The notes below the pieces were generated by a model, which saw nothing but the letters and a program-made list of their open reading frames with translations, was not told the origin of the DNA and did not search any database. Source: Porphyromonas pogonae (GTDB lineage: Bacteria > Bacteroidota > Bacteroidia > Bacteroidales > Porphyromonadaceae). Taken from it: DNA of 64,000 nt. This document shows positions 9,168 to 16,967 of the stretch, one piece after another. The translations under genes were made by a program, and so were the position numbers. The stretch covers positions 868,001 through 932,000 of the forward strand of contig NZ_CP143258.1 of assembly GCF_036320655.1 (NCBI RefSeq), given 5' to 3'. Within the stretch, counting starts at the first letter, position 1; the number at the start of each line of letters is the position of its first letter.

Positions 9168-10349
9168 TTATCGAGCAGTATGATGTTTGTATTTCCTTTT
9201 TCTGAGTAAATACAATCCTATTACCAATACCACCAATGTGATTATAGAGATCACGTAATTGATGCTTACAGCGGTGGCTTTTATCTCATATCCTCCCTGT
9301 AACATCCTGTCGGCACTAAGTATCCATTGCAATGTATCACCGCTGCACATGGGAGCATTGGTACTTCTGATGCGTCCCGGCATGAGCAACTTATAGTTCA
9401 GAGCAAAGGAGTTGTACTTAAAGTAAGCTTTGTTGAGAAACTCTTCATCAAACTTGCTCATGCAAGCATCATCACCTTCCCAGTATTTATTGAAAGCTGA
9501 CGTTTTGAAATACTCGTTCAGGATATCCTTCATATTGAAGTTCTCATAGTCATCTATGGCATTGCCAAATATTTTTTGCTTGGATCTCATTATCTGCTCT
9601 ATGGTCGGCTCCGTGGCTGTTGTGCGTCTGTAGCAACTGCTCAGTCGTGTCATGGCTTCGTCCCAATAGTTCTCCGCCAACCATTTGTAATACTTGTCGG
9701 ACAACCCTTTGAGCATATCGGCTGATTCTATACCATTCATCCCCGCCGTGAGCGCAGGTAATCCGGTGAGCATAAAGTCCCGCTCGTCCGGTGTGAGATA
9801 TTTGTCGATGGGTATTTTGAGATCCGAACGTATCTGAGGGTAAGTCTCTCGATATTCGTACAGTGTATAGAACCAGCGAAATCGTTTGTGAAGCTCATAG
9901 GTCACGTGCAAGTCGCTCCATGGAATATCCTTTTTGTATGCAAACTCTTGATTGAGTTGCTCGGCATTTCTGAATGTACGGCTCAGGCATATAAGCTCTT
10001 TGGAGTTGGGTTTGTTTGCGGTCGAAGCGAGTGGATCATTTTCTACGCTTGTGCCTTTGCTTGCTGTATCTCTGGCTGGCTTGTTCTTTCTCCCCTTTGT
10101 ATTATCGAGAGAGGTTGCACTGTCGAGTGAAACCGTTTTAATACTCCATTGCTTATCCGTGACTACAGGGAAGAGGTTTCTGAGCGTGCTATCATCTTGT
10201 TTCGCTTTTCGTACGTCTTTTGTGAGATATATGCTTTTGGTGATACAGCCGCTACGGTGTACCGTGGTGAGCATCTCTGTACTGTTGCGGCAGGCTGTCA
10301 TGCTCATGAGTATAGCTATGACACCTATGATGTGTTTCGATGTCTTCAT
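9168..10349 (-). CDS. Hypothetical lipoprotein with C-terminal membrane anchor, in sigma-factor operon
   Basis: 393 residues. Signal peptide with lipobox MSMTAC gives a mature N-terminal Cys at residue 20. The middle is soluble, rich in Trp and Tyr, with no family I recognise. Residues about 362-382 (YVISIITLVVLVIGLYLLRK) form a membrane helix followed by a basic tail. A lipid anchor at one end and a helix at the other would hold the domain against the periplasmic face of the inner membrane. It is the last gene after an ECF sigma factor and its probable anti-sigma factor, with 1 bp to the upstream gene, so a role in sensing or as output of that system is plausible but unproven. Confidence 0.65.
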   Translation of the reverse strand: MKTSKHIIGVIAILMSMTACRNSTEMLTTVHRSGCITKSIYLTKDVRKAKQDDSTLRNLFPVVTDKQWSIKTVSLDSATSLDNTKGRKNKPARDTASKGTSVENDPLASTANKPNSKELICLSRTFRNAEQLNQEFAYKKDIPWSDLHVTYELHKRFRWFYTLYEYRETYPQIRSDLKIPIDKYLTPDERDFMLTGLPALTAGMNGIESADMLKGLSDKYYKWLAENYWDEAMTRLSSCYRRTTATEPTIEQIMRSKQKIFGNAIDDYENFNMKDILNEYFKTSAFNKYWEGDDACMSKFDEEFLNKAYFKYNSFALNYKLLMPGRIRSTNAPMCSGDTLQWILSADRMLQGGYEIKATAVSINYVISIITLVVLVIGLYLLRKRKYKHHTAR

Positions 10350-10350
10350 T

Positions 10351-10764
10351 TCAATCTGTTATTAGGAGGTATTTGTCAGATTTCTTCATTTGGTTTCGCA
10401 TCTTAGATATTTCTTCTATGTCTGTCGGCATCTTCAGTCCGGGGGCTTTGCCGTTGCAGTTGTCATGCAGTCTCTCGTTTCTGTACATCGCTGTATCACG
10501 GAGTGTGCTTTGTGGCATTTTTTCATGAAGAAAAATATTGGACACCACAGCAATGAGTAACATAGCTACGCAAGCCGCTGCTGCATAAAAAACAGAATGC
10601 GAGTGCCGATATGCTGTATCAACGGCCGGAACAGTCTTATTTTGCACCACGGTGAGGATGCGGTGCTTGAGTTCTTCCGCATTGCTATCCATCGGGGGGA
10701 TGCGCTTGTCGGCTTCTATCAGTTTGCGCAGGTAGATGTGAGTGTGTTTATTATTCTTTCCCAT
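10351..10764 (-). CDS. Small single-pass membrane protein, probable anti-sigma factor
   Basis: 137 residues. A cytoplasmic N-terminal half (about 1-62, containing LRKLIEADKRIPPMDSNAEE) is followed by one membrane helix (about 67-87, FYAAAACVAMLLIAVVSNIF) and a short periplasmic tail. Its start overlaps the end of the sigma-factor gene by 14 bp, indicating translational coupling. This size, topology and position are standard for anti-sigma factors, but there is no clear zinc-type anti-sigma motif, so the call rests mainly on context. Confidence 0.6.
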   Translation of the reverse strand: MGKNNKHTHIYLRKLIEADKRIPPMDSNAEELKHRILTVVQNKTVPAVDTAYRHSHSVFYAAAACVAMLLIAVVSNIFLHEKMPQSTLRDTAMYRNERLHDNCNGKAPGLKMPTDIEEISKMRNQMKKSDKYLLITD

Positions 10765-11296
10765 CGATTCCCATTTTTTTGAGTTGCTTTATCATAGATT
10801 TTTTGGCCCAGTAGCGATTACTTTTGACTTGCAGGTAGGATAAGTGAGTGATGCCACACACTTCGGCTATCGACAATTCTTCCAATTCGCACAGCGTAAA
10901 AACCAGCTTTTGCTTAGGACTCAACGTTGCTGTGGCTACCTTGAGGCAGTGATCAATATCCTTACGTTCGAGGTTTCGCTCCGCTTGCTCCGTATCCCGT
11001 ATTTGCACTGCTGTGTCTTCGAGGGGGCAATACCTTTTTCTCTGCTTCAGTGCATCGAGACACAAGTGACTGCATATGGCATACACCCATGTGATGAATG
11101 GCTTGTCGGCGTCATACTTATCAATATGCATCCATATGCGCACCATACACTCCTGCACCACGTCTTGAGCTTCGTCGTGGTCGTGTAGCATCCTATGAGC
11201 AAAAGCATAGAGCTTGGGCTGTAAGCACGTTACAATGTCGGCGAAAGTATCGTGCCTGCGATAATCCTTGAAGGTCTGAGCCAGCGTGTCACACAT
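10751..11296 (-). CDS. RNA polymerase ECF-type sigma factor
   Basis: 181 residues. Region 2 spans about 22-95 with the core-binding and -10 recognition segment DEAQDVVQECMVRIWMHIDKY and the FITWVYAICSHLCLDALKQRKR helix. Region 4 spans about 118-175, with LSPKQKLVFTLCELEELSIAE leading into the helix-turn-helix. It would direct RNA polymerase to a set of stress or surface-related promoters, probably including its own operon. The following gene overlaps it by 14 bp and probably encodes its membrane anti-sigma factor. Confidence 0.93.
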   Translation of the reverse strand: MCDTLAQTFKDYRRHDTFADIVTCLQPKLYAFAHRMLHDHDEAQDVVQECMVRIWMHIDKYDADKPFITWVYAICSHLCLDALKQRKRYCPLEDTAVQIRDTEQAERNLERKDIDHCLKVATATLSPKQKLVFTLCELEELSIAEVCGITHLSYLQVKSNRYWAKKSMIKQLKKMGIDGKE

Positions 11297-11472
11297 GTAG
11301 CAAGTTGTTTGTATCCTTTATCTGTTCATTATACGTAGTAAACAATCAAAAGTAAAATTCTCTTTTCATTTTTTTTCTTTGGCTCTGTCGTTGTGATGTG
11401 AGATGCTCATAGGCTGTAGTGCTTATCCTGTTTGTTGCGATTGTTTGTTTTACGTTTTTTAACGTAGGGGTA

Positions 11473-11504
11473 TTGACAAAGGGGATGCTCAGGGCGTATA
11501 TTTG
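11473..11504 (+). promoter_or_regulatory. Bacteroidetes-type promoter of noncoding locus D
   Basis: TTGAC (11473-11477), 19 bp, then TATATTTG (11497-11504). The -33 box is followed by AAAGGGG as in elements A and E. Its direction is away from the sigma-factor gene, toward the transcript and dyad array of locus D. Confidence 0.75.
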
Positions 11505-11510
11505 CACAGA

Positions 11511-11883
11511 GAGTTTTTCTATACTTATATCACGCGCTTTTTATTTATTCTTTATTCAAACTTATATTATCATGATGTTCGTAGATCCAAACAATAGCTT
11601 TGCCCCGGTGGCATCCCTGCTTTCTTCCTATACAATAAATATACACCGAGCTCTGTGCGCCTGTGAGAAGACCAAGTTGTGTGGCACTCGCAGCTATGAT
11701 GTTGTACTGTATACACTCCGCATATTTTTTTCGGGCAATCATTGTGTTTGTGGGCAGGGGTGCATTACGTGATGAAGAGTGGCTCTGGAAAGTAATTAAT
11801 CCCGCTATAATCAAATCCCGCTATCACTTGGCGGTGCTAAGACGATTGCCAAAGCATTTTTTGCTTTGGCAATCGTTTTTTTT
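11511..11883 (+). ncRNA. Predicted short transcript of locus D, ending in a strong terminator
   Basis: The promoter at 11473-11504 predicts a start near 11511. A perfect hairpin with arms GATTGCCAAAGCA / TGCTTTGGCAATC at 11843-11875, followed by eight T residues, ends it, so the RNA is about 370 nt. It can encode a 66-residue, Cys-rich peptide (11573-11773, starting MMFVDPNNSFAPVAS), but no homologue is recognised and codon use is unremarkable. Whether it acts as RNA or as a peptide messenger cannot be decided here. The dyad array at 11911-12042 begins only 28 bp after the terminator. Confidence 0.55.
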
Positions 11884-11910
11884 GTGGATGCGGATAGTGA
11901 TATTGCCACT

Positions 11911-12042
11911 GTGTCTTAACTAAAACACAAAAACAGTTTAGTTAAAACACTTCCGTGTTTTAGTTAAGATACGAAGTTATTACAGTTAAAATGTTTTGGT
12001 GTTTTAACTAAAGTAGAGTTGTGTTTTAGTTGAAATAGCTGT
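11911..12042. repeat. Array of six exactly phased 22-bp dyads, locus D
   Basis: Six units of exactly 22 bp start at 11911, 11933, 11955, 11977, 11999 and 12021. The octamer TTAACTAA or its complement form TTAGTTAA (ACAGTTAA and TTAGTTGA in two units) sits at 11916, 11938, 11960, 11982, 12004 and 12026. The fullest units approach the 18-bp palindrome GTGTTTTAGTTAAAACAC plus a 4-bp spacer. The units differ outside the core, and the core occurs in both orientations. The rest of the interval up to 12252 holds only a weak hairpin (TATACCA / TGGTATA at about 12091-12126). Confidence 0.88.
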
Positions 12043-12251
12043 TGGTTGCAGAGTCTATTCCTCTTTGGTGCTTGTAAATAATATATTGACTATACCAGAG
12101 GTTCGCTTGAAAGAAAGCTTGGTATATCACCATGATTAATACATATTATTATGAAATACTACGTTGTCATACAGATGTTTGAGTAAAGGAATTAAGCCGT
12201 GTGTGTTAAATATCTCCAAAAACAAAGGGCTGTATTTGCCAAAGCGTTAAA

Positions 12252-12290
12252 TAATAAAAAGAGCAGGTGCTTGTAGAGATGCACCTGCTC
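12252..12290 (-). terminator. Terminator of manA
   Basis: Arms GAGCAGGTGC / GCACCTGCTC with a 10-base loop, followed on the minus strand by TTTTTATTATTT. It lies 27 bp past the manA stop codon. Confidence 0.85.
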
Positions 12291-12316
12291 AGAATGATTA
12301 TAAAAGACGAGTGGTC

Positions 12317-13315
12317 TTAATTTGTGGCAGTGGGGATGAATGTCTCCAACAACTTAGCCGAGCCGAGAGGAGTGATGGATACGTTCTCCGTGATCGCCGG
12401 GATGAGGATACTGTGCCCTTGTTTGATGAGGATGCTGTGTCCCTCATTGTCCTTGATCTCAGCCTCACCCTCCATACAGATGTAGATCACAAAGCTATCG
12501 AGCTTGCTGAAGTCACGTGCAAGTGGCGTTGTGAGATCAAGCAGGTTGGTCTCGAAGTATTTACACTCTACCAGCTCCACGGGGACATTGGGGCGTGGAG
12601 TATAAGAGGTGCGGTAGTCTTGCTCTACGTGATAGTCTATGGCGTCTTTGGCCAGCTCGGTGTGTAGCTCACGGGTGTTGCCACCAGCATCCTTGCGGTT
12701 GTAGTCATAGATGCGGTAGGTGACATTGGAAGTCTGCTGTATCTCGGCAATGAAGCATCCTGCTCCTATAGCATGTACGCGACCGGCCGGGAGGAAAAAT
12801 ACATCGCCAGCCTCAACGGGGTACTCGGCCAAGGCATCCATGATGGTATTCTCCTCGATTCGCTTGACATAGTCTTCGGGAGAGGACTGCACGGCGAAGC
12901 CCGAAAACAACTTAGCATCCGGAGCGGCTTTGATTACATACCACATCTCAGTTTTGCCGAAAGAGTTGTGGCGTTGTTTTGCCAGCTCATCATTGGGGTG
13001 TACTTGTATGGAAAGGTTGTCGCGGGCATCTATAAATTTGATAAGCAAGGGGAACTTGTCGCCAAAGCGAGCTCTTACGCTTTTTCCCACAAGGTCGTCG
13101 CCGTAGATCTTGATAAGCTCGTCCAGATTCTTGCCTTCGAGCTCACCATTGTCTACTACGGAGTAGTTGTCATCCACATGTGAGATCTCCCAGCTTTCGC
13201 CTATAGTGTCTTGGTTGGGTTCCATCCCTTTGAAAGGTCTGATATCTTGTCCGCCCCAGATGATGGTTTTGAGTAGGGGCTTGAAAGTCAGAGGATATAA
13301 ATTTTGCTTATTCAT
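12317..13315 (-). CDS. manA: Class I mannose-6-phosphate isomerase
   Basis: 332 residues, the short bacterial form. It interconverts mannose 6-phosphate and fructose 6-phosphate, feeding mannose into glycolysis or supplying GDP-mannose precursors. Zinc ligands are visible in IQVHPNDE (Gln and His), in GKTEMWY (Glu) and in FLPAGRVHAIGAG (His); the substrate-binding Arg is in NVTYRIYDYNR. The N-terminus PLTFKPLLKTIIWGG is characteristic. It is separated by 30 bp from the small membrane protein gene upstream on the same strand and ends in a strong terminator. Confidence 0.95.
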   Translation of the reverse strand: MNKQNLYPLTFKPLLKTIIWGGQDIRPFKGMEPNQDTIGESWEISHVDDNYSVVDNGELEGKNLDELIKIYGDDLVGKSVRARFGDKFPLLIKFIDARDNLSIQVHPNDELAKQRHNSFGKTEMWYVIKAAPDAKLFSGFAVQSSPEDYVKRIEENTIMDALAEYPVEAGDVFFLPAGRVHAIGAGCFIAEIQQTSNVTYRIYDYNRKDAGGNTRELHTELAKDAIDYHVEQDYRTSYTPRPNVPVELVECKYFETNLLDLTTPLARDFSKLDSFVIYICMEGEAEIKDNEGHSILIKQGHSILIPAITENVSITPLGSAKLLETFIPTATN

Positions 13316-13345
13316 CGTTGAATGATTGTGATGAGTTGAGTTTTA

Positions 13346-13651
13346 TTATTTTTTAGTTTTTGTATCATCAGAGTTCGGCGAATCGTCGCTCTCGGCGTCA
13401 CCTTCCCGAGGAGGCTCCATAGTGTCATATCGGTTGGAGTAGCGGGCTTTCTTGTCGAGCACAAAGCCTAGAAACACAAGGCATAGTACTGAAATCCCCA
13501 GGATGATAAGGTAGTTGATGAGCCTATCTGCTCCGTCCGGGGCATACCGCTGGTGGGGATAACCTATCACAGCCATGACAACCAGATAAATGCTGAGTAA
13601 TAACATGGTTGTGCGTACACGTCTCTTTCTGCTGAAATAGTTCTTGTTCAT
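13346..13651 (-). CDS. Small two-helix membrane protein of unknown function
   Basis: 101 residues. A basic N-terminus (NYFSRKRRVR) is followed by two hydrophobic helices (about 15-31 and 45-65) and a hydrophilic, acidic C-terminal tail (EPPREGDAESDDSPNSDDTKTKK region, about 78-101). No family is recognised. It lies 30 bp upstream of manA on the same strand and may share its transcript, though no functional link is apparent. Confidence 0.6.
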   Translation of the reverse strand: MNKNYFSRKRRVRTTMLLLSIYLVVMAVIGYPHQRYAPDGADRLINYLIILGISVLCLVFLGFVLDKKARYSNRYDTMEPPREGDAESDDSPNSDDTKTKK

Positions 13652-13768
13652 GCTTCGAAGTTACTAAAAACACTTCAAACGGGTAAACTTGTCACCTCAT
13701 GAAATGAACGGAATATGGGAGAAAGTGTTTAACTTTATATATCGAACAAATAAAAAACAATCAATCAG

Positions 13769-14629
13769 ATGTCTAATAAATCACATAAATATGTAGGTGC
13801 TCATGTGAGTGCTTCCGGTGGAGTGGAGAATGCCCCTGTGAATGCTCATAATATAGGTGCAAAGGCTTTTGCCCTTTTTACAAAGAACCAACGCCAGTGG
13901 GTGGCAGCACCGCTGAGCGACCGCAGTATAGGGCTCTTCAAGGATAGGTGTGCAGAGTACGGCTATGCCCCCGAGCATATACTCCCGCACGACAGCTATC
14001 TCATCAATCTGGGTAACCCTGACAATGAGGGTTTGGAGAAGAGCCGTGCCGCGTTTCTGGACGAGATGAAGCGCTGTGAGCAGTTGGGTCTGAAGTATCT
14101 CAACTTCCACCCGGGCAGCCACCTCAAGAAGATATCGGAAGAGAGGTGCATGGATATCATAGCAGAGTCTGTAAATATGGCTCTTGGCGAGACCAAAGAT
14201 GTGGTGGCAGTAATAGAAAACACGGCAGGCCAAGGCTCCAATATGGGGTATAGGTTTGAACACCTTGCATACATCATTGATCGTATCGAGGACAAGAGCC
14301 GTGTGGGAGTTTGTCTCGATACTGCACATACATTGGCTTCGGGGTATGAGATACGTACTGCTGAGGCGTATGCAGAGACATTTGCGCGATTCGACAGTAT
14401 CGTGGGCTACGGTTACCTCAAAGGCATACACCTCAATGACTCTAAAAAGGAACTGGCTACACGGGTCGATCGCCACGACTCGGTAGGCAAGGGAGTGATG
14501 GGTATGGAGCTCTTCAAGTTGATCATGGATGATCCCCATCTTGATTTTATCCCTATTATTTTGGAGACTCCTGATGAAAGTCTGTGGGCTCACGAGATAG
14601 AAACACTATATTCTTTACAGACTCTATAA
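13769..14629 (+). CDS. nfo: Endonuclease IV (AP endonuclease)
   Basis: 286 residues, typical length. It cleaves 5' to abasic sites in base-excision repair using a three-metal zinc centre in a TIM barrel. Metal ligands are visible in order: His in [10 protein letters not shown], His in [16 protein letters not shown], Glu in [13 protein letters not shown], Asp and His in [18 protein letters not shown] and [10 protein letters not shown]. The last ligand is the Glu of PIILETP. It is a stand-alone gene transcribed away from the manA unit; start ATG 13769 is preceded by an AT-rich stretch. Confidence 0.97.
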   Translation: MSNKSHKYVGAHVSASGGVENAPVNAHNIGAKAFALFTKNQRQWVAAPLSDRSIGLFKDRCAEYGYAPEHILPHDSYLINLGNPDNEGLEKSRAAFLDEMKRCEQLGLKYLNFHPGSHLKKISEERCMDIIAESVNMALGETKDVVAVIENTAGQGSNMGYRFEHLAYIIDRIEDKSRVGVCLDTAHTLASGYEIRTAEAYAETFARFDSIVGYGYLKGIHLNDSKKELATRVDRHDSVGKGVMGMELFKLIMDDPHLDFIPIILETPDESLWAHEIETLYSLQTL

Positions 14630-14798
14630 TAAGTATAATATAAACTGCGTTTTTCTCATTAGAGAAGAAATATCCGCAAAAGCGTGCGGAAGCTCGTCGA
14701 TATCTCATTGTATAGAGGTGTATCTTACAGGGAGCGGGAGTGTGATGTAACTTACGGAAAAGGAATTCTTTGATGATAAATTATAGAACTTTCGTAAA

Positions 14799-14844
14799 AA
14801 AAGCGTTCCTTTGTAGTTCAAATATTAAGCAGAAGAACGCTTTT
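14799..14844. promoter_or_regulatory. Inverted repeat just upstream of coaX
   Basis: Arms AAAAGCGTTC (14799-14808) and GAACGCTTTT (14835-14844) flank 26 bp and end 5 bp before the GTG start of coaX. It could be an operator or a 5'-UTR hairpin. It is not a typical terminator, since the only T residues after the stem are the four inside the second arm. Nothing else of note is seen in 14630-14798. Confidence 0.4.
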
Positions 14845-14849
14845 GATAG

Positions 14850-15605
14850 GTGAACTTAGTTATAGACCAAGGTAACTCTATCTGCAAAGTGGCTATATAT
14901 GAAGGGGACATCATGGTTTGCAACTATGCTTTTCCCCGCCTTTCGCTCATGGATGCCAAAGATATTATCTTGGAATATCCTGATCTGAAACGTGCTATAT
15001 ATAGTTCAGTAGGGGGAGTTGATAAATATTTAATCAGGCTGCTGAAAGATTATATCCCTTTCACCATTGCCGTAGATAAGGATACTCCGATGCCCATTAG
15101 AGTGAATTACGACCGATCTACTCTCGGTAGTGACCGGTTGGCTGTGGCTGTGGCTGCATTTGAATTGACAGGAGGCGGAAGAGAGATTTTTGTGATAGAC
15201 TCCGGTACTGCCATTACTTATGAAAGAGTTTCGGCAGACGGCGTTTATTTGGGTGGAAACATTTCGCCGGGGTTTCAAACACGGTTCAAGGCTCTGCACC
15301 ATTTTACCAGCCGTTTGCCCCTGGTAGAGTACTCCGATGTAGCAGAGGGTTACTCGCCGTTTGGCAGTAATACTCGAGAGGCTATCGAAAGCGGAGTGAC
15401 ACGCGGACTGGTATATGAGATCGACGGCTACATCGATGATCTCAGGATGACTCACCCTGATTTGGTGGTGTATCTTACGGGAGGAGACTCGCAGTACTTT
15501 GAATGTAAAATAAAGAATGATATCACGGTAGTCAAAGATTTGGTACTACTGGGACTAAATAGAATACTTGAGTATAATTATAATCATGCACAGGAAAACA
15601 ACTAA
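14850..15605 (+). CDS. coaX: Type III pantothenate kinase
   Basis: 251 residues from a GTG start, chosen because MNLVIDQGNS is the conserved family N-terminus. It phosphorylates pantothenate in the first step of CoA synthesis; the type III enzyme is a dimeric ASKHA-fold kinase needing a monovalent cation. Visible motifs are the phosphate-binding DQGNS at residues 6-10, the GSDRLAVAVAAF segment, the second phosphate loop IDSGTAITYE, LGGNISPGFQ, and VYLTGGDSQYFE near the C-terminus. Its end overlaps the next gene's ATG at 15586 by 20 bp, so the downstream envelope genes are probably in the same operon. Confidence 0.95.
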   Translation: MNLVIDQGNSICKVAIYEGDIMVCNYAFPRLSLMDAKDIILEYPDLKRAIYSSVGGVDKYLIRLLKDYIPFTIAVDKDTPMPIRVNYDRSTLGSDRLAVAVAAFELTGGGREIFVIDSGTAITYERVSADGVYLGGNISPGFQTRFKALHHFTSRLPLVEYSDVAEGYSPFGSNTREAIESGVTRGLVYEIDGYIDDLRMTHPDLVVYLTGGDSQYFECKIKNDITVVKDLVLLGLNRILEYNYNHAQENN

Positions 15606-16920
15606 AAACAGCTCATCGGTGAGCAGAAACATATCTGTTGCTATAATAGCTGTGGCTGTGAGTATGGCGGGGCTGTTACAAGCCAAAGCGCAAAACAACA
15701 GCACAGAGTCGCCTTATACCCGCTTCGGATACGGACGTCTTGGAGACCGCGCCGTCAATGCCGCCAGAGGTATGGGGGGGATAGGTATAGGCGTACGGGA
15801 TGGTATGGTCACAAACCCGATGAACCCTGCTTCTTACTCTGCAGTGGATTCGCTCACATTCATCTTCGATGTGGCTGCATCTTTCGGATTCGGCTGGTAT
15901 AGCGAGGGTGGTAAGGATACCAATAGAAAGTTGGGCAACTTCGAATACGCTACCATGTTATTTCCTGTTTCCAAGCATGTAGGCATCAGTGCCGGTATCA
16001 TGCCGTTTTCCTACGCAGGTTATCAATTCGGTAGCCTGGAGAAATTGCCAGGGGGAGAGAAGGAGAGCTATACACGCTTGTACTCCGGTAACGGTAATAT
16101 CAATGACCTGTACCTGGGCGTGGGTGCTAGTCTGTTCAAAGGATTTTCACTGGGTGTGAACGCCTCATTCCTTTTCGGTAATATATCGCACGACCGCAAA
16201 GTGCTGTATTCTACGCCTGCTCCGCTCAACCCTATCTTCAACGATGAACTGAGAATAAAAGGCTTCAAGATGGATGTGGGTGCGCAGTACTCCATGGTCA
16301 TGGGGGAGAAAGAAGATCGTAAACTCACAATCGGTGCTACATATTCACCTTCGTTCAATCTTAATTCAAGATTAGTCAACATTACTACTTTTGTCAACTC
16401 TTCGTCTACCGGAGGTCGTATCACAGTTGTGGAGAATGATACCATTAAGTCAAGCAATATGTACAACTTACCACATTCCTTTGGATTGGGCGCGAGCTAT
16501 TCTATAGAGAATAAACTATTGTTGGGAGCTGACGTCCAATATAGTAGATGGAAAGAGGTGAAGTTTGCCCCGGGCAAGCAAAATGTTTTCCAAGACAGAC
16601 TCAAGGTAGCTATGGGTGCAGAGATTATACCCGATCATAATGATAGGTCACTTTTCAAACAGACTCGTTATAGATTTGGTGTCAACGCTGAGAATTCATA
16701 TCTTAAAGTTCCCGTAGGGAATGATTTTAAAGGTTATTATAAGGTAGGAGCCTCCGTTGGTTTGGGTATTCCTATCGTAGACAGAAGGTCAATGCTCAAC
16801 CTCACTGTGTCGTACGATAGACTGATCCCGCCTAAAAATGCCATCGTGGAGCGGTGTCTGATGTTTACGTTGGGACTTACCTTCAATGAAAGCTGGTTTA
16901 GGAAAATCACAGTTGATTAA
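15586..16920 (+). CDS. Outer-membrane beta-barrel protein
   Basis: 444 residues from ATG 15586; a TTG 18 bp upstream is in frame but less likely. A signal peptide (hydrophobic AIIAVAVSMAGLLQA, cleavage near AKAQ) is followed by SPYTRFGYGRLGD, a hallmark of a Bacteroidetes barrel family distantly like FadL. The rest is a run of alternating beta strands with Gly and aromatic girdles, ending in FTLGLTFNESWFRKITVD. Function is unknown. It overlaps coaX by 20 bp and precedes a periplasmic TPR protein, LptC and a CBS transporter, which suggests an envelope-assembly role. Confidence 0.8.
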   Translation: MHRKTTKNSSSVSRNISVAIIAVAVSMAGLLQAKAQNNSTESPYTRFGYGRLGDRAVNAARGMGGIGIGVRDGMVTNPMNPASYSAVDSLTFIFDVAASFGFGWYSEGGKDTNRKLGNFEYATMLFPVSKHVGISAGIMPFSYAGYQFGSLEKLPGGEKESYTRLYSGNGNINDLYLGVGASLFKGFSLGVNASFLFGNISHDRKVLYSTPAPLNPIFNDELRIKGFKMDVGAQYSMVMGEKEDRKLTIGATYSPSFNLNSRLVNITTFVNSSSTGGRITVVENDTIKSSNMYNLPHSFGLGASYSIENKLLLGADVQYSRWKEVKFAPGKQNVFQDRLKVAMGAEIIPDHNDRSLFKQTRYRFGVNAENSYLKVPVGNDFKGYYKVGASVGLGIPIVDRRSMLNLTVSYDRLIPPKNAIVERCLMFTLGLTFNESWFRKITVD

Positions 16921-16967
16921 CGAGATAAACACAGAAATTTAAAAACAGTAACATAACACTCACAACA

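Noticed and set aside
11911-12042. The 22-bp arrays as CRISPR arrays
   Set aside because: The period is 22 bp with a conserved 8-18 bp dyad and only about 4 bp between units, so there is no room for spacers; no cas genes are near.
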